DNA of 64,000 bases from Pseudomonas arsenicoxydans (GTDB lineage Bacteria > Pseudomonadota > Gammaproteobacteria > Pseudomonadales > Pseudomonadaceae), in NCBI RefSeq assembly GCF_006438915.1, contig NZ_RCZE01000001.1, positions 296,325 to 360,324 on the forward strand. The letters run 5' to 3'. The notes beneath the pieces are model-generated. The model made no database searches. It was not told the origin of the DNA and saw only the letters and a list, made by a program, of their open reading frames with translations. The position numbers were made by a program, and so were the translations under genes. Below are positions 9,383 through 20,544 of this stretch, in pieces; positions within the stretch are counted from its first letter, which is position 1; each line of letters opens with the position of its first letter.

Positions 9383-10642
9383 TTACTTACGCTTCATCGA
9401 CAAGAAGAACTCGTCGTTGGTCTTGGTCGTTTTCAGCTTGTCGACCAGGAACTCGATGGCAGCGATTTCGTCCATCGGGTGCAGCAGCTTGCGCAGGATC
9501 CACATACGCTGCAACTCGTCGTCGGCGGTCAGCAACTCTTCGCGGCGGGTGCCGGAACGGTTGATGTTGATCGCAGGGAAGACGCGTTTTTCAGCGATAC
9601 GACGGTCCAGAGGCAGTTCCATGTTGCCGGTGCCTTTGAATTCTTCGTAGATCACTTCGTCCATCTTCGAGCCGGTTTCAACCAGCGCGGTGGCGATGAT
9701 GGTCAGCGAACCGCCTTCTTCGATGTTCCGCGCGGCGCCGAAGAAACGTTTCGGTTTCTCCAGGGCGTGGGCATCGACACCACCGGTGAGCACTTTGCCG
9801 GAGCTCGGGATCACGGTGTTGTAGGCACGAGCCAGACGGGTGATGGAGTCGAGCAGGATCACCACGTCTTTCTTGTGTTCGACCAGTCGCTTGGCCTTCT
9901 CGATCACCATTTCGGCAACCTGCACGTGGCGGGTTGGCGGCTCATCGAACGTCGAGGCAACCACTTCGCCGCGCACGGTGCGCTGCATTTCGGTTACTTC
10001 TTCCGGACGTTCGTCGATCAGCAGCACGATCAGGTGAACTTCAGGATTGTTACGGGCGATGTTCGCTGCGATGTTCTGCAGCATGATGGTTTTACCGGCT
10101 TTGGGCGGTGCAACGATCAGACCGCGCTGGCCTTTGCCGATCGGGGCGCACAGGTCGATGACACGACCGGTCAAGTCTTCAGTGGAACCGTTGCCGGCTT
10201 CCATCTTCATGCGCACGGTCGGGAACAGCGGGGTCAGGTTCTCGAAGAGAATCTTGTTTTTCGCGTTCTCGGGACGATCGTAGTTGATCGTGTCGACCTT
10301 GAGCAGCGCGAAATAACGCTCGCCTTCTTTTGGAGGGCGGATCTTGCCAACGATGGTGTCACCGGTGCGCAAGTTGAAACGGCGGATCTGGCTCGGCGAG
10401 ACATAGATGTCGTCTGGGCCGGCGAGATAGGAAGCGTCAGCGGAGCGCAGGAAGCCGAAGCCGTCCTGGAGAATCTCCAGCACGCCATCACCGGAGATTT
10501 CCTCGCCGCTTTTAGCGTGCTTTTTGAGCAGGGAGAAAATCACGTCCTGCTTGCGCGAACGGGCCATATTTTCTATGCCCATCTGTTCGGCCAATTCGAG
10601 CAGTTCGGTAATCGGCTTTTGCTTGAGTTCAGTCAGATTCAT
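9383..10642 (-). CDS. rho: Transcription termination factor Rho
   Basis: 419 residues, the same length as E. coli Rho. The hexameric RNA-dependent ATPase binds C-rich rut sites and ends transcription. The N-terminal domain [33 protein letters not shown], the RNA-binding OSB fold with GFGFLRS and [16 protein letters not shown], Walker [16 protein letters not shown] (Q-loop GKGQRG before it), Walker [16 protein letters not shown] and the C-terminal EFFLSMKRK are all clear. Encoded downstream of trxA on the same strand but separated by a terminator and a ~200-base leader. Confidence 0.98.
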   Translation of the reverse strand: MNLTELKQKPITELLELAEQMGIENMARSRKQDVIFSLLKKHAKSGEEISGDGVLEILQDGFGFLRSADASYLAGPDDIYVSPSQIRRFNLRTGDTIVGKIRPPKEGERYFALLKVDTINYDRPENAKNKILFENLTPLFPTVRMKMEAGNGSTEDLTGRVIDLCAPIGKGQRGLIVAPPKAGKTIMLQNIAANIARNNPEVHLIVLLIDERPEEVTEMQRTVRGEVVASTFDEPPTRHVQVAEMVIEKAKRLVEHKKDVVILLDSITRLARAYNTVIPSSGKVLTGGVDAHALEKPKRFFGAARNIEEGGSLTIIATALVETGSKMDEVIYEEFKGTGNMELPLDRRIAEKRVFPAININRSGTRREELLTADDELQRMWILRKLLHPMDEIAAIEFLVDKLKTTKTNDEFFLSMKRK

Positions 10643-10839
10643 ATAGGAATGACGTAATCATTTATGGAGGGGGGAAATTAAGCTTTTGGCTTAATGAGGC
10701 CGCGCCGCAGAGAAGGCGACAGAATCGCGTACTTATTCGAAAAGGAGTGCGTCGGCGACGGCTAGCAGGGGGCAATGGAGAAACCAGTGCGGGGCCGAAT
10801 GTACCACCTGAGTTTCGGAGCGTCTAGCCCTGAATAACG
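10643..10839 (-). promoter_or_regulatory. rho leader/promoter region
   Basis: About 200 bases between the trxA terminator and the rho start. A perfect 7-bp hairpin (ATTAAGC-TTTTG-GCTTAAT, about 10677-10695) sits some 40 bases before the rho ATG, and a GGAGGGGGG tract lies between them. rho is autogenously attenuated in enterobacteria; a long leader is consistent with that here, but no specific mechanism can be shown from sequence. Confidence 0.4.
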
Positions 10840-10869
10840 AAAAGGCCCCGCAATGTGCGGGGCCTTTTT
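10840..10869 (-). terminator. Bidirectional intrinsic terminator after trxA
   Basis: AAAAGGCCCCGCA (10840-10852), loop ATG, then the exact complement to 10868, flanked by A and T runs. It lies 21 bases after the trxA stop. Confidence 0.92.
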
Positions 10870-10889
10870 GATGGCGCTTTGATCGACGC

Positions 10890-11219
10890 TTAGATGTTGG
10901 CGTCGAGGAAGGCAGCCAGTTGCGACTTCGACAGTGCGCCGACCTTGGTCGCTTCAACGTTGCCGTTCTTGAACAGCATCAGGGTCGGGATACCACGCAC
11001 GCCATGCTTGGCCGGGGTTTCCTGATTTTCGTCGATGTTCAGCTTGGCAACGGTCAGCCTGCCTTTGTAGGTTTCAGCAATCTCGTCCAGAACAGGAGCG
11101 ATCATTTTGCATGGGCCGCACCATTCAGCCCAGTAGTCGACCAGTACAGCGCCTTCGGCCTTGAGTACGTCAGCCTCGAAGCTAGCGTCGCTAACGTGTT
11201 TGATAAGATCGCTGCTCAT
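10890..11219 (-). CDS. trxA: Thioredoxin 1
   Basis: 109 residues with the active site [10 protein letters not shown] at residues about 29-38, the cis-proline loop GIRGIPTL-type ([10 protein letters not shown]), and the C-terminal helix ([14 protein letters not shown]). It is the general cytosolic disulfide reductase, recycled by thioredoxin reductase, and donor to ribonucleotide reductase and methionine sulfoxide reductases. Start ATG at 11219 with GGAGACTTCC upstream. It is upstream of rho on the same strand, as in other pseudomonads. Confidence 0.97.
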   Translation of the reverse strand: MSSDLIKHVSDASFEADVLKAEGAVLVDYWAEWCGPCKMIAPVLDEIAETYKGRLTVAKLNIDENQETPAKHGVRGIPTLMLFKNGNVEATKVGALSKSQLAAFLDANI

Positions 11220-11339
11220 GGAAGTCTCCAGGTTGTAAGCAAAAAAACGTGGCCCATCATAGCCGCCCTTCCTTCGTTCAGGAAGGTGCAGTTGATTGAG
11301 TCTCGCTATGGTGGTCCATGAGTTTGGGTATAGCTCAAG

Positions 11340-12047
11340 TCATGAGGTGGCGGGAGCGACGAAGGCAATCCCTGTACGCAGCGCCGCGTTTCGTACATGT
11401 TCATGCATGGCTTTCTGCGCAGCGCCTGAGGCCCGTCGAGTCAGCGCGCGGAGGATTTTTCGGTGTTCCTGCCAGGTTTCCATGGCCCGGTCAGCCCGGA
11501 TGAACGGTAGCTTCTGACTCTCCAGAAAGATCTCGGCGCTGGCGGTCAGGATGCTCAGCATCGCCTGATTGCCGCTGGCCAGCAGGATGCGCCGGTGAAA
11601 TTCGAAATCCAGCCGCGCCGCCGCCTCGAAGTCGCCGGCCTTCAATTCCTGGCGCATGGCCGCGACATTGTCTTCCAGCGCATCCAGCTCTTGTGTGCTC
11701 AAGGTGATTGCCGCCAAACCGGCGGCAAAACCCTCAAGGGCATACCGCAACTGGAAGATATCCAGCGGCGAGGCCTGGGCAGCGAACGGCCAGTTGACCC
11801 CCGCCTCGTCACGCGACAGGTCCACCGGCGCCTGCACGAACACACCTTTGCCGGGCTGGATACTGATCACGCCCAGCGCACTCAGCGACGACAACGCCTC
11901 TCGCAATGACGCCCGACTGACCCCCAACTGCACCGCCAGGTCCCGCTGCGAGGGCAAGGCATCGCCCGGCCCGAAGCCTTGCTCGGTGATCAATTTACGG
12001 ATGGCCTGCAGGGCCACTTCAGGAACGGCACGGGAGATCGAATTCAT
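11340..12047 (-). CDS. GntR-family regulator, FadR/FCD subfamily
   Basis: 235-residue transcription factor. The N-terminal winged helix-turn-helix (GDALPSQRDLAVQLGVSRASLREALSSL, then GVISIQPGKGVFV) is typical of GntR proteins. The C-terminal all-alpha FCD effector domain has the metal/ligand-binding pattern with D and H residues (ARLDFEFHRRILLASGN, then EHRKILRAL and MHEHVRNA). FCD regulators sense organic or amino acids and usually control the adjacent operon; here that is the divergent ABC transporter starting at 12304. In P. aeruginosa trxA and ppx are direct neighbours, so this regulator/transporter unit looks like an insertion in that spot. Confidence 0.88.
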   Translation of the reverse strand: MNSISRAVPEVALQAIRKLITEQGFGPGDALPSQRDLAVQLGVSRASLREALSSLSALGVISIQPGKGVFVQAPVDLSRDEAGVNWPFAAQASPLDIFQLRYALEGFAAGLAAITLSTQELDALEDNVAAMRQELKAGDFEAAARLDFEFHRRILLASGNQAMLSILTASAEIFLESQKLPFIRADRAMETWQEHRKILRALTRRASGAAQKAMHEHVRNAALRTGIAFVAPATS

Positions 12048-12303
12048 GGTTTTTCAAACACGCCAGGCCAATGAGCGCTCAGTTGTAAAGCTAATCGCGA
12101 CGCCCGGCAAGTCGTGCCCCATGGGGGTTCGGTCGTTTCCGGCGATGCGCTATCGGGGTGCGAAATACGACCTGACTGTTCAGACCAGTAAGACCGATCA
12201 ATGCCAGTAAACCCGTGGTCTGCGCCCCCGAAATCCGACTCTTGGCATGGCCCGTGCTCTGTCGATCCGCAGCATTTACTTTTCGCCGATCCGGAGATTT
12301 GCC
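12048..12303. promoter_or_regulatory. Divergent control region between GntR regulator and ABC operon
   Basis: 256 bases with no gene. Two inverted heptamers, CAGACCA (12181-12187) and TGGTCTG (12216-12222), and the nearby AAGACCG and ACTG...CAGT arms resemble the TGGTC/GACCA half-sites used by FadR-type regulators. Operator function is inference. The ribosome site of the first transporter gene is the GGAGA just before 12304. Confidence 0.4.
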
Positions 12304-13089
12304 ATGACCCAGCGTTACAGCGCCCTCCTTGCCGCCTTGTTTGCCAGCCTGATGCTGAGCCAGGCCCCCGCCCACGCCGATGGTCTGGAGGATGTGGTCA
12401 AACGCGGCGTTCTCAAAGTCGCCGTGCCGCAGGACTTCCCGCCGTTCGGCTCGGTCGGCCCGGACATGAAACCGCGCGGACTGGACATCGACACCGCAAA
12501 ACTGCTGGCCGATCAGCTCAAGGTGAAACTCGAACTGACCCCGGTCAATAGCACCAACCGCATCCCGTTCCTGACCACCGGCAAGGTGGACCTGGTGATC
12601 TCCAGCCTCGGCAAGAACCCTGAGCGCGAGAAAGTCATCGACTTCTCCAGCGCCTACGCGCCGTTCTACCTGGCCGTGTTCGGTCCGCCAGACGCCGACA
12701 TCAAAAGCCTGGACGACCTCAAGGGTAAAACCGTCAGCGTCACCCGTGGCGCCATCGAAGACATCGAGCTGACCAAGGTGGCCCCGGAAGGCGTGACCAT
12801 CAAGCGCTTCGAAGACAATAACTCGACCATCGCCGCCTACCTCGCCGGCCAGGTTGACCTGATCGCCAGCGGCAACGTGGTGATGGTGGCGATCAGCGAG
12901 AAAAACCCGAAACGTGTGCCCGCGCTGAAAGTGAAGCTCAAGGATTCGCCGGTCTACGTGGGTGTGAACAAGAACGAGCCGGCGCTGCTGGGCAAGGTCA
13001 ACCAGATCCTCGCCACCGCCAAGACGGATGGCGCACTGGAGAAAAACTCCCGGACCTGGCTGAAAGAACCGTTGCCGGCCGATCTCTGA
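12304..13089 (+). CDS. ABC transporter periplasmic amino acid-binding protein
   Basis: 261 residues, solute-binding family 3. Signal peptide MTQRYSALLAALFASLMLSQAPAHA with an AHA-D cleavage site. Mature protein starts DGLEDVVKRGVLKVAVPQDFPPFGSVGPDM, the classical start of this family, followed by RGLDIDTAKLLADQL and VDLVISSLGKNPEREKVIDFS, where the ligand carboxyl-binding arginine is in PEREK. The ATG at 12304 is chosen over the frame-open upstream start because the signal peptide begins there. First gene of a four-gene uptake operon for a polar amino acid or related compound; exact substrate unknown. Confidence 0.9.
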   Translation: MTQRYSALLAALFASLMLSQAPAHADGLEDVVKRGVLKVAVPQDFPPFGSVGPDMKPRGLDIDTAKLLADQLKVKLELTPVNSTNRIPFLTTGKVDLVISSLGKNPEREKVIDFSSAYAPFYLAVFGPPDADIKSLDDLKGKTVSVTRGAIEDIELTKVAPEGVTIKRFEDNNSTIAAYLAGQVDLIASGNVVMVAISEKNPKRVPALKVKLKDSPVYVGVNKNEPALLGKVNQILATAKTDGALEKNSRTWLKEPLPADL

Positions 13090-13110
13090 TTTTCGCCAAG
13101 GAGACTGAGC

Positions 13111-13779
13111 ATGGCTTATCAGTTCGACTTTCTGCCGGTGGTGCAAAACACCGACCTGTTGCTGCGCGGTGCGCTGTTCACCCTTGAACTGACAGCCATT
13201 GGCGCTGTGCTCGGCGTCAGTCTGGGCATCGTCGGGGCGCTGGTGCGGGCGTGGAACATTCGCCCGTTCTCAACGATATTCGGGGTTTACGTCGAGCTGA
13301 TCCGCAACACCCCGTTTCTGGTGCAGTTGTTTTTCATCTTTTTCGGATTGCCCTCACTGGGTGTGCAGATTTCGGAATGGCAGGCCGCCGTGCTGGCGAT
13401 GGTGATCAACCTGGGCGCCTATTCCACCGAGATCATCCGTGCCGGCATCCAGGCGATCCCCCGCGGGCAGCTTGAAGCCGCAGCCGCCCTGGCGATGAAC
13501 CGCTTCGAAGCGTTCCGTCACGTGGTCTTGCTGCCGGCCTTGGGCAAAGTCTGGCCGGCGCTGAGCAGCCAGATCATCATCGTCATGCTGGGTTCGGCCG
13601 TCTGCTCGCAGATCGCCACCGAAGAACTGAGTTTCGCCGCCAACTTCATTCAATCGCGCAACTTCCGCGCCTTTGAAACCTATGCCCTGACCACCCTGCT
13701 TTACCTGTGCATGGCGCTGCTGATCCGCCAGTTGCTGAACTGGATCGGGCGCCGCTACATCGCCAGGAGCAGCCAATGA
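13111..13779 (+). CDS. Polar amino acid ABC transporter permease 1
   Basis: 222-residue HisM/GlnP-type inner-membrane permease with about five hydrophobic segments. It carries the family signatures ELIRNTPFLVQLFFIFFGLP and the EAA-loop RAGIQAIPRGQLEAAAALAMNRFEAFRHVVLLPAL, which contacts the ATPase. It follows the binding-protein gene by 21 bases with an AAGGAGAC ribosome site, and its stop overlaps the next gene by ATGA. Confidence 0.92.
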   Translation: MAYQFDFLPVVQNTDLLLRGALFTLELTAIGAVLGVSLGIVGALVRAWNIRPFSTIFGVYVELIRNTPFLVQLFFIFFGLPSLGVQISEWQAAVLAMVINLGAYSTEIIRAGIQAIPRGQLEAAAALAMNRFEAFRHVVLLPALGKVWPALSSQIIIVMLGSAVCSQIATEELSFAANFIQSRNFRAFETYALTTLLYLCMALLIRQLLNWIGRRYIARSSQ

Positions 13780-14426
13780 GCGACTTCACCTTTTGGGACG
13801 TCGTGCGCAACTTGCTCACGGGCCTGCAATGGACCCTGGCGCTGTCACTGGTGGCATTTATTGGCGGCGGCTTGATCGGTTTGCTGATCATGGTCATGCG
13901 CATTTCGAAAAAATCCCTGCCGCGTAACATCGCCCGCACGTACATCGAGCTGTTCCAGGGCACGCCGCTGTTGATGCAGCTATTCCTGGTGTTCTTCGGC
14001 GTCGCCCTGGCCGGTGTCGACATTTCGCCATGGATGGCGGCGGCGCTGGCCCTGACGCTGTTCACCAGCGCGTATCTGGCGGAGATCTGGCGCGGATGCG
14101 TCGACTCGATCCCCAACGGCCAGTGGGAAGCGTCATCAAGCCTGGCGCTCAATCCACTGGAGCAACTGCGTTACGTGATCCTGCCGCAAGCACTGCGGAT
14201 CGCCGTGGCGCCGACCGTGGGGTTTTCGGTGCAAGTGGTCAAAGGCACCGCCGTGACGTCCATCATCGGTTTCACCGAACTGACCAAGACCGGCGGCATG
14301 CTCGCCAACGCCACCTTCGAACCGTTCATGGTTTACGGCCTGGTTGCCCTCGGTTATTTCCTGCTCTGCTACCCCTTGTCCCTCAGCGCGCGCTACCTGG
14401 AAAGGAGACTGCATGCCTCTGCTTAG
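13776..14426 (+). CDS. Polar amino acid ABC transporter permease 2
   Basis: 216-residue partner permease of the HisQ/HisM type. Signature blocks are YIELFQGTPLLMQLFLVFFG and the EAA loop WRGCVDSIPNGQWEASSSLALNPLEQLRYVILPQALRI. The ATG at 13776 overlaps the upstream TGA (ATGA), showing translational coupling; an upstream in-frame start is rejected because it lies inside the first permease. Together with the first permease it forms the heterodimeric channel. Its 3' end overlaps the ATPase gene by 14 bases. Confidence 0.92.
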   Translation: MSDFTFWDVVRNLLTGLQWTLALSLVAFIGGGLIGLLIMVMRISKKSLPRNIARTYIELFQGTPLLMQLFLVFFGVALAGVDISPWMAAALALTLFTSAYLAEIWRGCVDSIPNGQWEASSSLALNPLEQLRYVILPQALRIAVAPTVGFSVQVVKGTAVTSIIGFTELTKTGGMLANATFEPFMVYGLVALGYFLLCYPLSLSARYLERRLHASA

Positions 14427-15150
14427 AATTTCCGCCCTGCATAAATATTACGGCGACCACCATGTACTCAAAGGCATCGACCTGAGCGTTGAGGAAGGCC
14501 AGGTGGTGGCGATCATCGGCCGTAGCGGCTCGGGCAAATCCACGTTGTTGCGCACATTGAACGGCCTGGAGTCGATCAACGACGGCGTGATCGAAGTTGA
14601 CGGCGAATACCTCGACGCCGCCCGTGCGGACTTGCGCAGCCTGCGGCAGAAAGTCGGCATGGTGTTCCAGCAATTCAACCTGTTCCCGCACCTGACCGTG
14701 GGCGAAAATGTGATGCTCGCGCCACAAGTGGTGCAAAAAGTCCCCAAAGCCAAAGCTGCCGAACTGGCGCGGCAGATGCTGGAACGCGTCGGGTTGGGGG
14801 AAAAATTTGATGCCTTCCCCGATCGGCTGTCTGGCGGGCAGCAACAGCGCGTCGCCATCGCCCGGGCGCTGGCGATGTCGCCAAAGGTGTTGCTGTGCGA
14901 TGAAATCACCTCGGCGCTGGACCCGGAGCTGGTCAATGAAGTGCTGAGCGTGGTTCGGAAGCTGGCCAGGGACGGGATGACACTGATCATGGTCACCCAC
15001 GAAATGCGCTTTGCCCGGGAGGTTGGGGACAAGTTGGTGTTCATGCATCAGGGCAAGGTGCATGAGGTGGGGGATCCGAAGATAGTGTTTGCCAATCCGC
15101 AGACGGCGGAGTTGGCCAATTTCATTGGCTCCGTCGAAGCGGCGGTCTGA
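14413..15150 (+). CDS. Polar amino acid ABC transporter ATP-binding protein
   Basis: 245-residue ATPase of the GlnQ/HisP group. Walker A IIGRSGSGKSTLLR, Q-loop MVFQQFNLFPHLTV, signature LSGGQQQRVAIARAL, Walker B VLLCDEITSALDPE (note DEITSALDP, the usual form in this group) and H-loop MVTHEM are all intact. The ATG at 14413 follows AAAGGAG. Last gene of the operon; a REPIN follows at once. Confidence 0.93.
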   Translation: MPLLRISALHKYYGDHHVLKGIDLSVEEGQVVAIIGRSGSGKSTLLRTLNGLESINDGVIEVDGEYLDAARADLRSLRQKVGMVFQQFNLFPHLTVGENVMLAPQVVQKVPKAKAAELARQMLERVGLGEKFDAFPDRLSGGQQQRVAIARALAMSPKVLLCDEITSALDPELVNEVLSVVRKLARDGMTLIMVTHEMRFAREVGDKLVFMHQGKVHEVGDPKIVFANPQTAELANFIGSVEAAV

Positions 15151-15300
15151 ACAACCCCCTGTGGCGAGGGGGCTTGCCCCCGTTCGGCTGCGCAGCAGTC
15201 GTCATAGCCGTCGCCCCGCCTCATCTGGCACACCGCGATGAATGGTTTGGGGGCCGCTTCGCAGCCCAACGGGGGCAAGCCCCCTCGCCACAGGGTTGTG
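15151..15300. repeat. REPIN (inverted REP pair, GTGGCGAGGG type)
   Basis: Two REP sequences in inverted orientation: CTGTGGCGAGGGGGCTTG... at 15159 and its near-exact complement ending at 15293, extended by ACAACCC/GGGTTGT arms. About 90 bases separate them. Lies between the ABC operon and ppx. Confidence 0.85.
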
Positions 15301-15386
15301 CTGGATCAACGCTTTGAACACTGCGCGTTGGCGCCAGCCTTTGATCGTGGCACGATGTCGAGGTTATCGACCGAGACCCCCTGACC

Positions 15387-16889
15387 ATGCCGCAATCCCA
15401 AGCCAAGAATCTGTCCCTGATCGCCGCAATCGATCTGGGCTCCAACAGCTTTCACATGGTCGTGGCCAAGGCCCAGAACGGCGAAATCCGCATTCTCGAG
15501 CGTCTCGGGGAGAAGGTTCAGCTGGCCGCGGGCATCGACGAGGAGCGCAAGCTCAACGAAGAATCCATGCAGCGCGGGCTCGACTGCCTCAAGCGCTTTG
15601 CCCAACTGATCAACGGCATGCCCCCGGGCGCCGTGCGCATCGTCGGCACCAACGCCCTGCGCGAGGCCCGTAACCGCGCCGAATTCATCCGCCGCGCCGA
15701 AGACATCCTCGGTCACCCGGTGGAAGTCATCTCCGGCCGTGAAGAAGCGCGCCTGATCTACCTCGGCGTGTCCCACACCCTCGCCGACACCCCGGGCAAA
15801 CGCCTGGTGGCCGACATCGGCGGCGGCAGTACCGAATTCATCATTGGCCAGCGCTTCGAGCCGCTGCTGCGCGAAAGCCTGCAAATGGGCTGCGTCAGCT
15901 ACACCCAGCGCTATTTCAAGGACGGCAAGATCACCCCGGCCCGTTACGCCCAGGCGTACACCGCGGCGCGGCTGGAGATCATGAGCATCGAGCACGCCCT
16001 GCACCGCCTGACCTGGGATGAAGCCATCGGCTCCTCAGGCACCATCCGTGCGATCGGCCTGGCGCTGAAGGCCGGCGGCCACGGCACTGGCGAAGTGAAC
16101 GCCGAGGGCCTGGCGTGGCTCAAACGCAAACTGATCAAGCTCGGCGACGTCGAGAAAATCGACTTCGACGGCATCAAGCCCGACCGCCGGGCGATTTTCC
16201 CGGCGGGTTTGGCGATTCTAGAGGCGATTTTCGACGCCCTCGAACTCCAGCGCATGGACCACTGCGAAGGCGCCCTGCGTGAAGGCGTGCTCTACGATCT
16301 GTTAGGCCGCCATCATCACGAAGACGTCCGTGAGCGTACGCTCAGCTCGCTGATGGAGCGTTATCACGTCGATCAGGAACAAGCGGTGCGGGTCGAGCGC
16401 AAGGCGTTGCACGCGTTCGATCAAGTGGCCAAGGATTGGGATCTGGATGACGGTGTCTGGCGCGAACTGCTCGGCTGGGCAGCCAAGGTCCACGAAGTGG
16501 GGCTGGACATCGCTCACTATCAGTACCACAAGCATGGCGCCTACCTGATCGAGCACTCGGACCTGGCCGGGTTCTCCCGCGAGGACCAGCAAATGCTCGC
16601 GCTGCTGGTGCGTGGTCACCGACGCAACATTCCCAAGGATAAATTCGCCGAGTTCGGCGATGACGGCATAAAGCTGATTCGCCTGTGCGTGCTGCTGCGT
16701 TTCGCGATCCTGTTCCATCACATCCGCGGCACGCAGCAAATGCCTCAAGTAGAACTTCACGCCAATGGCAACAGCCTGGAGGTGGTGTTCCCGGACCAAT
16801 GGCTGGACGACAACCAACTGACCCAGGCCGACTTCGCCATCGAAGCCGAATGGCTCACCCGCGTCGACATTGTCCTGAACGCCCGCTAA
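15387..16889 (+). CDS. ppx: Exopolyphosphatase Ppx
   Basis: 500-residue enzyme that removes terminal phosphates from polyphosphate (and pppGpp in some species). The N-terminal actin-like ATPase fold shows [15 protein letters not shown] (phosphate-1), [28 protein letters not shown] and [14 protein letters not shown] (phosphate-2). The C-terminal third is the HD-like helical domain, with [31 protein letters not shown]. Start ATG at 15387. It faces ppk across a REPIN and a terminator, the conserved arrangement for making and degrading polyphosphate. Confidence 0.96.
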   Translation: MPQSQAKNLSLIAAIDLGSNSFHMVVAKAQNGEIRILERLGEKVQLAAGIDEERKLNEESMQRGLDCLKRFAQLINGMPPGAVRIVGTNALREARNRAEFIRRAEDILGHPVEVISGREEARLIYLGVSHTLADTPGKRLVADIGGGSTEFIIGQRFEPLLRESLQMGCVSYTQRYFKDGKITPARYAQAYTAARLEIMSIEHALHRLTWDEAIGSSGTIRAIGLALKAGGHGTGEVNAEGLAWLKRKLIKLGDVEKIDFDGIKPDRRAIFPAGLAILEAIFDALELQRMDHCEGALREGVLYDLLGRHHHEDVRERTLSSLMERYHVDQEQAVRVERKALHAFDQVAKDWDLDDGVWRELLGWAAKVHEVGLDIAHYQYHKHGAYLIEHSDLAGFSREDQQMLALLVRGHRRNIPKDKFAEFGDDGIKLIRLCVLLRFAILFHHIRGTQQMPQVELHANGNSLEVVFPDQWLDDNQLTQADFAIEAEWLTRVDIVLNAR

Positions 16890-16903
16890 GACCTACACCA
16901 TCA

Positions 16904-17010
16904 CTGTGGCGAGGGAGCTTGCTCCCGCTGGGTCGCGAAGCGGCCCCTTCTTCACCCAAAAAGCAGGGGACTGCTGCGCAGTCCAACGGGAGCAAGCTCC
17001 CTCGCCACAG
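16904..17010. repeat. REPIN (GTGGCGAGGG type)
   Basis: Inverted REP pair: CTGTGGCGAGGGAGCTTG from 16904 and its complement ending at 17010, with an imperfect stem between them (GGGTCGCGAAGCGGCCCC and its surroundings). Between the convergent ppx and ppk genes. Confidence 0.88.
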
Positions 17011-17025
17011 GTACTCAACTGAATG

Positions 17026-17059
17026 AAAAAGGGCGATCCACATGGATCGCCCTTTTTTT
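17026..17059. terminator. Bidirectional intrinsic terminator between ppx and ppk
   Basis: AAAAAGGGCGATCCA (17026-17040) pairs with TGGATCGCCCTTTTT (17043-17057) across a 2-base loop. Placed 17 bases after the ppk stop on the minus strand. Confidence 0.93.
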
Positions 17060-17075
17060 GCCCTATTGATTCGCG

Positions 17076-19304
17076 TTAACGCACCGTCAGGATCGGACTG
17101 CCCAAACGCTCCAGCAATGTCGCCTGCGCACTGCGCGGGTTCTGGTTGCCGGTCGGCGTGTTGCGGATGTAACGACCGTCCGACTGCAGGCTCCAGCTGT
17201 GCGTGTTGTCGGTGAGGTACAGCTCCAGCTCTTTCTTGACCCGCACAATCAGCTTGCGACCTTCCACCGGGAAGCAAGTCTCGACGCGTTTGTCGAGGTT
17301 GCGCTCCATCCAGTCGGCACTGGAGAGGAACATCTGTTCGTCTCCGCCATTGAGGAAGTAGAAGACCCGGGTGTGTTCCAGGAAGCGACCGATGATCGAG
17401 CGCACATGGATATTGTGCGAAACCCCGGCGATGCCCGGGCGCAGGCAGCACATGCCGCGTACGACGAGGTCGATGCGCACGCCCGACTGGCTGGCCTTGT
17501 ACAGCGCGCGAATGATCTTCGGATCGGTCAGCGAGTTGAACTTGGCGATAATGTGCGCCGGTTTGCCGTCGAGCGCGAACTGTGTCTCCCGGGCAATCAT
17601 GTCGAGCATGCCCTTCTTCAGCGTGAACGGCGCGTGCAGCAGCTTCTTCATGCGCAGGGTTTTACCCATGCCGATCAATTGGCTGAACAGCTTGCCGACG
17701 TCTTCGCACAAGGCGTCGTCTGAGGTCAGCAAGCTGTAGTCGGTGTACAGGCGGGCGTTGGCCGCGTGGTAGTTGCCTGTTCCCAAATGCGCGTAACGCA
17801 CGATCTCGCCGGCTTCGCGACGCAGAATCAGCATCATCTTGGCGTGAGTCTTGAAGCCGACCACACCGTAAATCACCACCGCACCGGCCGCTTGCAGACG
17901 GCTGGCCAGTTGCAGGTTGGACTCTTCATCGAAGCGCGCACGCAATTCGATCACCGCGGTGACCTCTTTGCCGTTACGCGCGGCATCGACCAGCGCATCA
18001 ACGATTTCCGAGTTGGCGCCGGAACGGTACAGCGTCTGGCGGACCGCCAATACGTGCGGGTCCTTGGCGGCCTGGCGCAGCAGGTCGACCACCGGGGTGA
18101 ATGACTCGAACGGGTGCAGCAGCAGAATGTCCTGCTTGCTGATCACGCTGAAGATGTTCTCGCTGTTCTGGAGTAGTTTCGGGATCTGCGGGGTGAACGG
18201 CGTGTATTGGAGCGCTCGCTGACTGTCCAGGCCGGTAATGCTGAACAGGCGGGTCAGGTTGACCGGACCGTTGACCTGATACAGCTCGGTCTCGTGCAGG
18301 TTGAACTGCTTGAGCAAGTAGTCGGACAAGTGTTTCGGGCACGTATCGGCAACTTCCAGGCGCACTGCGTCACCGTAGCGACGCGAGAACAGTTCGCCGC
18401 GCAGCGCGCGGGCCAGGTCTTCCACATCCTCGGAATCCAGCGCCAGGTCGGCGTTTCGGGTCAGGCGGAACTGATAGCAGCCCTTGACCTTCATGCCCTG
18501 GAACAGGTCATCGGCGTGGGCGTGGATCATCGACGACAGGAACACATAGTTGTCGCCGGCGCCGCCGACCTCTTCCGGCACTTTGATCACGCGAGGCAGC
18601 AAACGCGGCGCCGGGATGATCGCCAGGCCGGAATCGCGACCGAAGGCGTCAACGCCTTCAAGCTCGACGATGAAGTTCAGGCTCTTGTTCACCAGCAACG
18701 GGAACGGGTGCGTCGGGTCGAGGCCGATCGGGGTGATGATCGGCGCGATCTCGTCGCGGAAATAGCGGCGAACCCAAGTCTTGAGCTTGGTGGTCCAGTG
18801 ACGACGACGGATGAAGCGGACCTGATGTTTTTCCAGTTCCGGCAACAGAATGTCGTTGAGGATCGCGTACTGGCGGTCTACGTGACCGTGCACCAGCTCG
18901 CTGATCCGGGCCAGGGCTTGATGCGGTTGCAGGCCATCGGCGCCGGCTTGTTCACGGGCGAAGGTGATCTGCTTCTTCAGGCCCGCGACACGAATTTCGA
19001 AGAACTCATCCAGGTTGCTGGAGAAGATCAGCAGAAACTTAAGCCGCTCCAGCAACGGATAGGACTCATCCAGCGCCTGCTCCAGCACACGGATGTTGAA
19101 TTGCAGTTGCGAGAGCTCGCGGTGGATGTACAGGCTGCTGTCATCCAGACCAGGAATGGATATCGCCGGCGCCGCCACTGCGGTAGCGGTTTCAGCCACC
19201 ACCGCGGGCGGAGCAGGCTCCAGCTCCGGCGGGGTTTCGGCGATTTGCTCGACCAGGGGTTGAGCCTCTTTTACGGCAACGTCAGTCAGTCCTTCGGTAT
19301 TCAT
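17076..19304 (-). CDS. ppk: Polyphosphate kinase 1
   Basis: 742-residue PPK1, which polymerises the gamma-phosphate of ATP into polyphosphate. The N-terminal ~40 residues are a variable Pro/Ala/Glu-rich tail. Then the N domain ([40 protein letters not shown]), the head domain, and the C1/C2 catalytic halves with [14 protein letters not shown] (the autophosphorylated His is in GFKTHAKM) and [24 protein letters not shown]. The second histidine motif is in [33 protein letters not shown]. It follows hemB by 18 bases, so the two are probably one transcript. Confidence 0.96.
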   Translation of the reverse strand: MNTEGLTDVAVKEAQPLVEQIAETPPELEPAPPAVVAETATAVAAPAISIPGLDDSSLYIHRELSQLQFNIRVLEQALDESYPLLERLKFLLIFSSNLDEFFEIRVAGLKKQITFAREQAGADGLQPHQALARISELVHGHVDRQYAILNDILLPELEKHQVRFIRRRHWTTKLKTWVRRYFRDEIAPIITPIGLDPTHPFPLLVNKSLNFIVELEGVDAFGRDSGLAIIPAPRLLPRVIKVPEEVGGAGDNYVFLSSMIHAHADDLFQGMKVKGCYQFRLTRNADLALDSEDVEDLARALRGELFSRRYGDAVRLEVADTCPKHLSDYLLKQFNLHETELYQVNGPVNLTRLFSITGLDSQRALQYTPFTPQIPKLLQNSENIFSVISKQDILLLHPFESFTPVVDLLRQAAKDPHVLAVRQTLYRSGANSEIVDALVDAARNGKEVTAVIELRARFDEESNLQLASRLQAAGAVVIYGVVGFKTHAKMMLILRREAGEIVRYAHLGTGNYHAANARLYTDYSLLTSDDALCEDVGKLFSQLIGMGKTLRMKKLLHAPFTLKKGMLDMIARETQFALDGKPAHIIAKFNSLTDPKIIRALYKASQSGVRIDLVVRGMCCLRPGIAGVSHNIHVRSIIGRFLEHTRVFYFLNGGDEQMFLSSADWMERNLDKRVETCFPVEGRKLIVRVKKELELYLTDNTHSWSLQSDGRYIRNTPTGNQNPRSAQATLLERLGSPILTVR

Positions 19305-19322
19305 GAAATGTTCCTGGGAGGG

Positions 19323-20489
<1,167 letters not shown>

Positions 20490-20544
20490 TCATGAATGTG
20501 CACGAAGGGTTAGGCTGCGCGTTCATTTCGCCAGCACCCAGACA

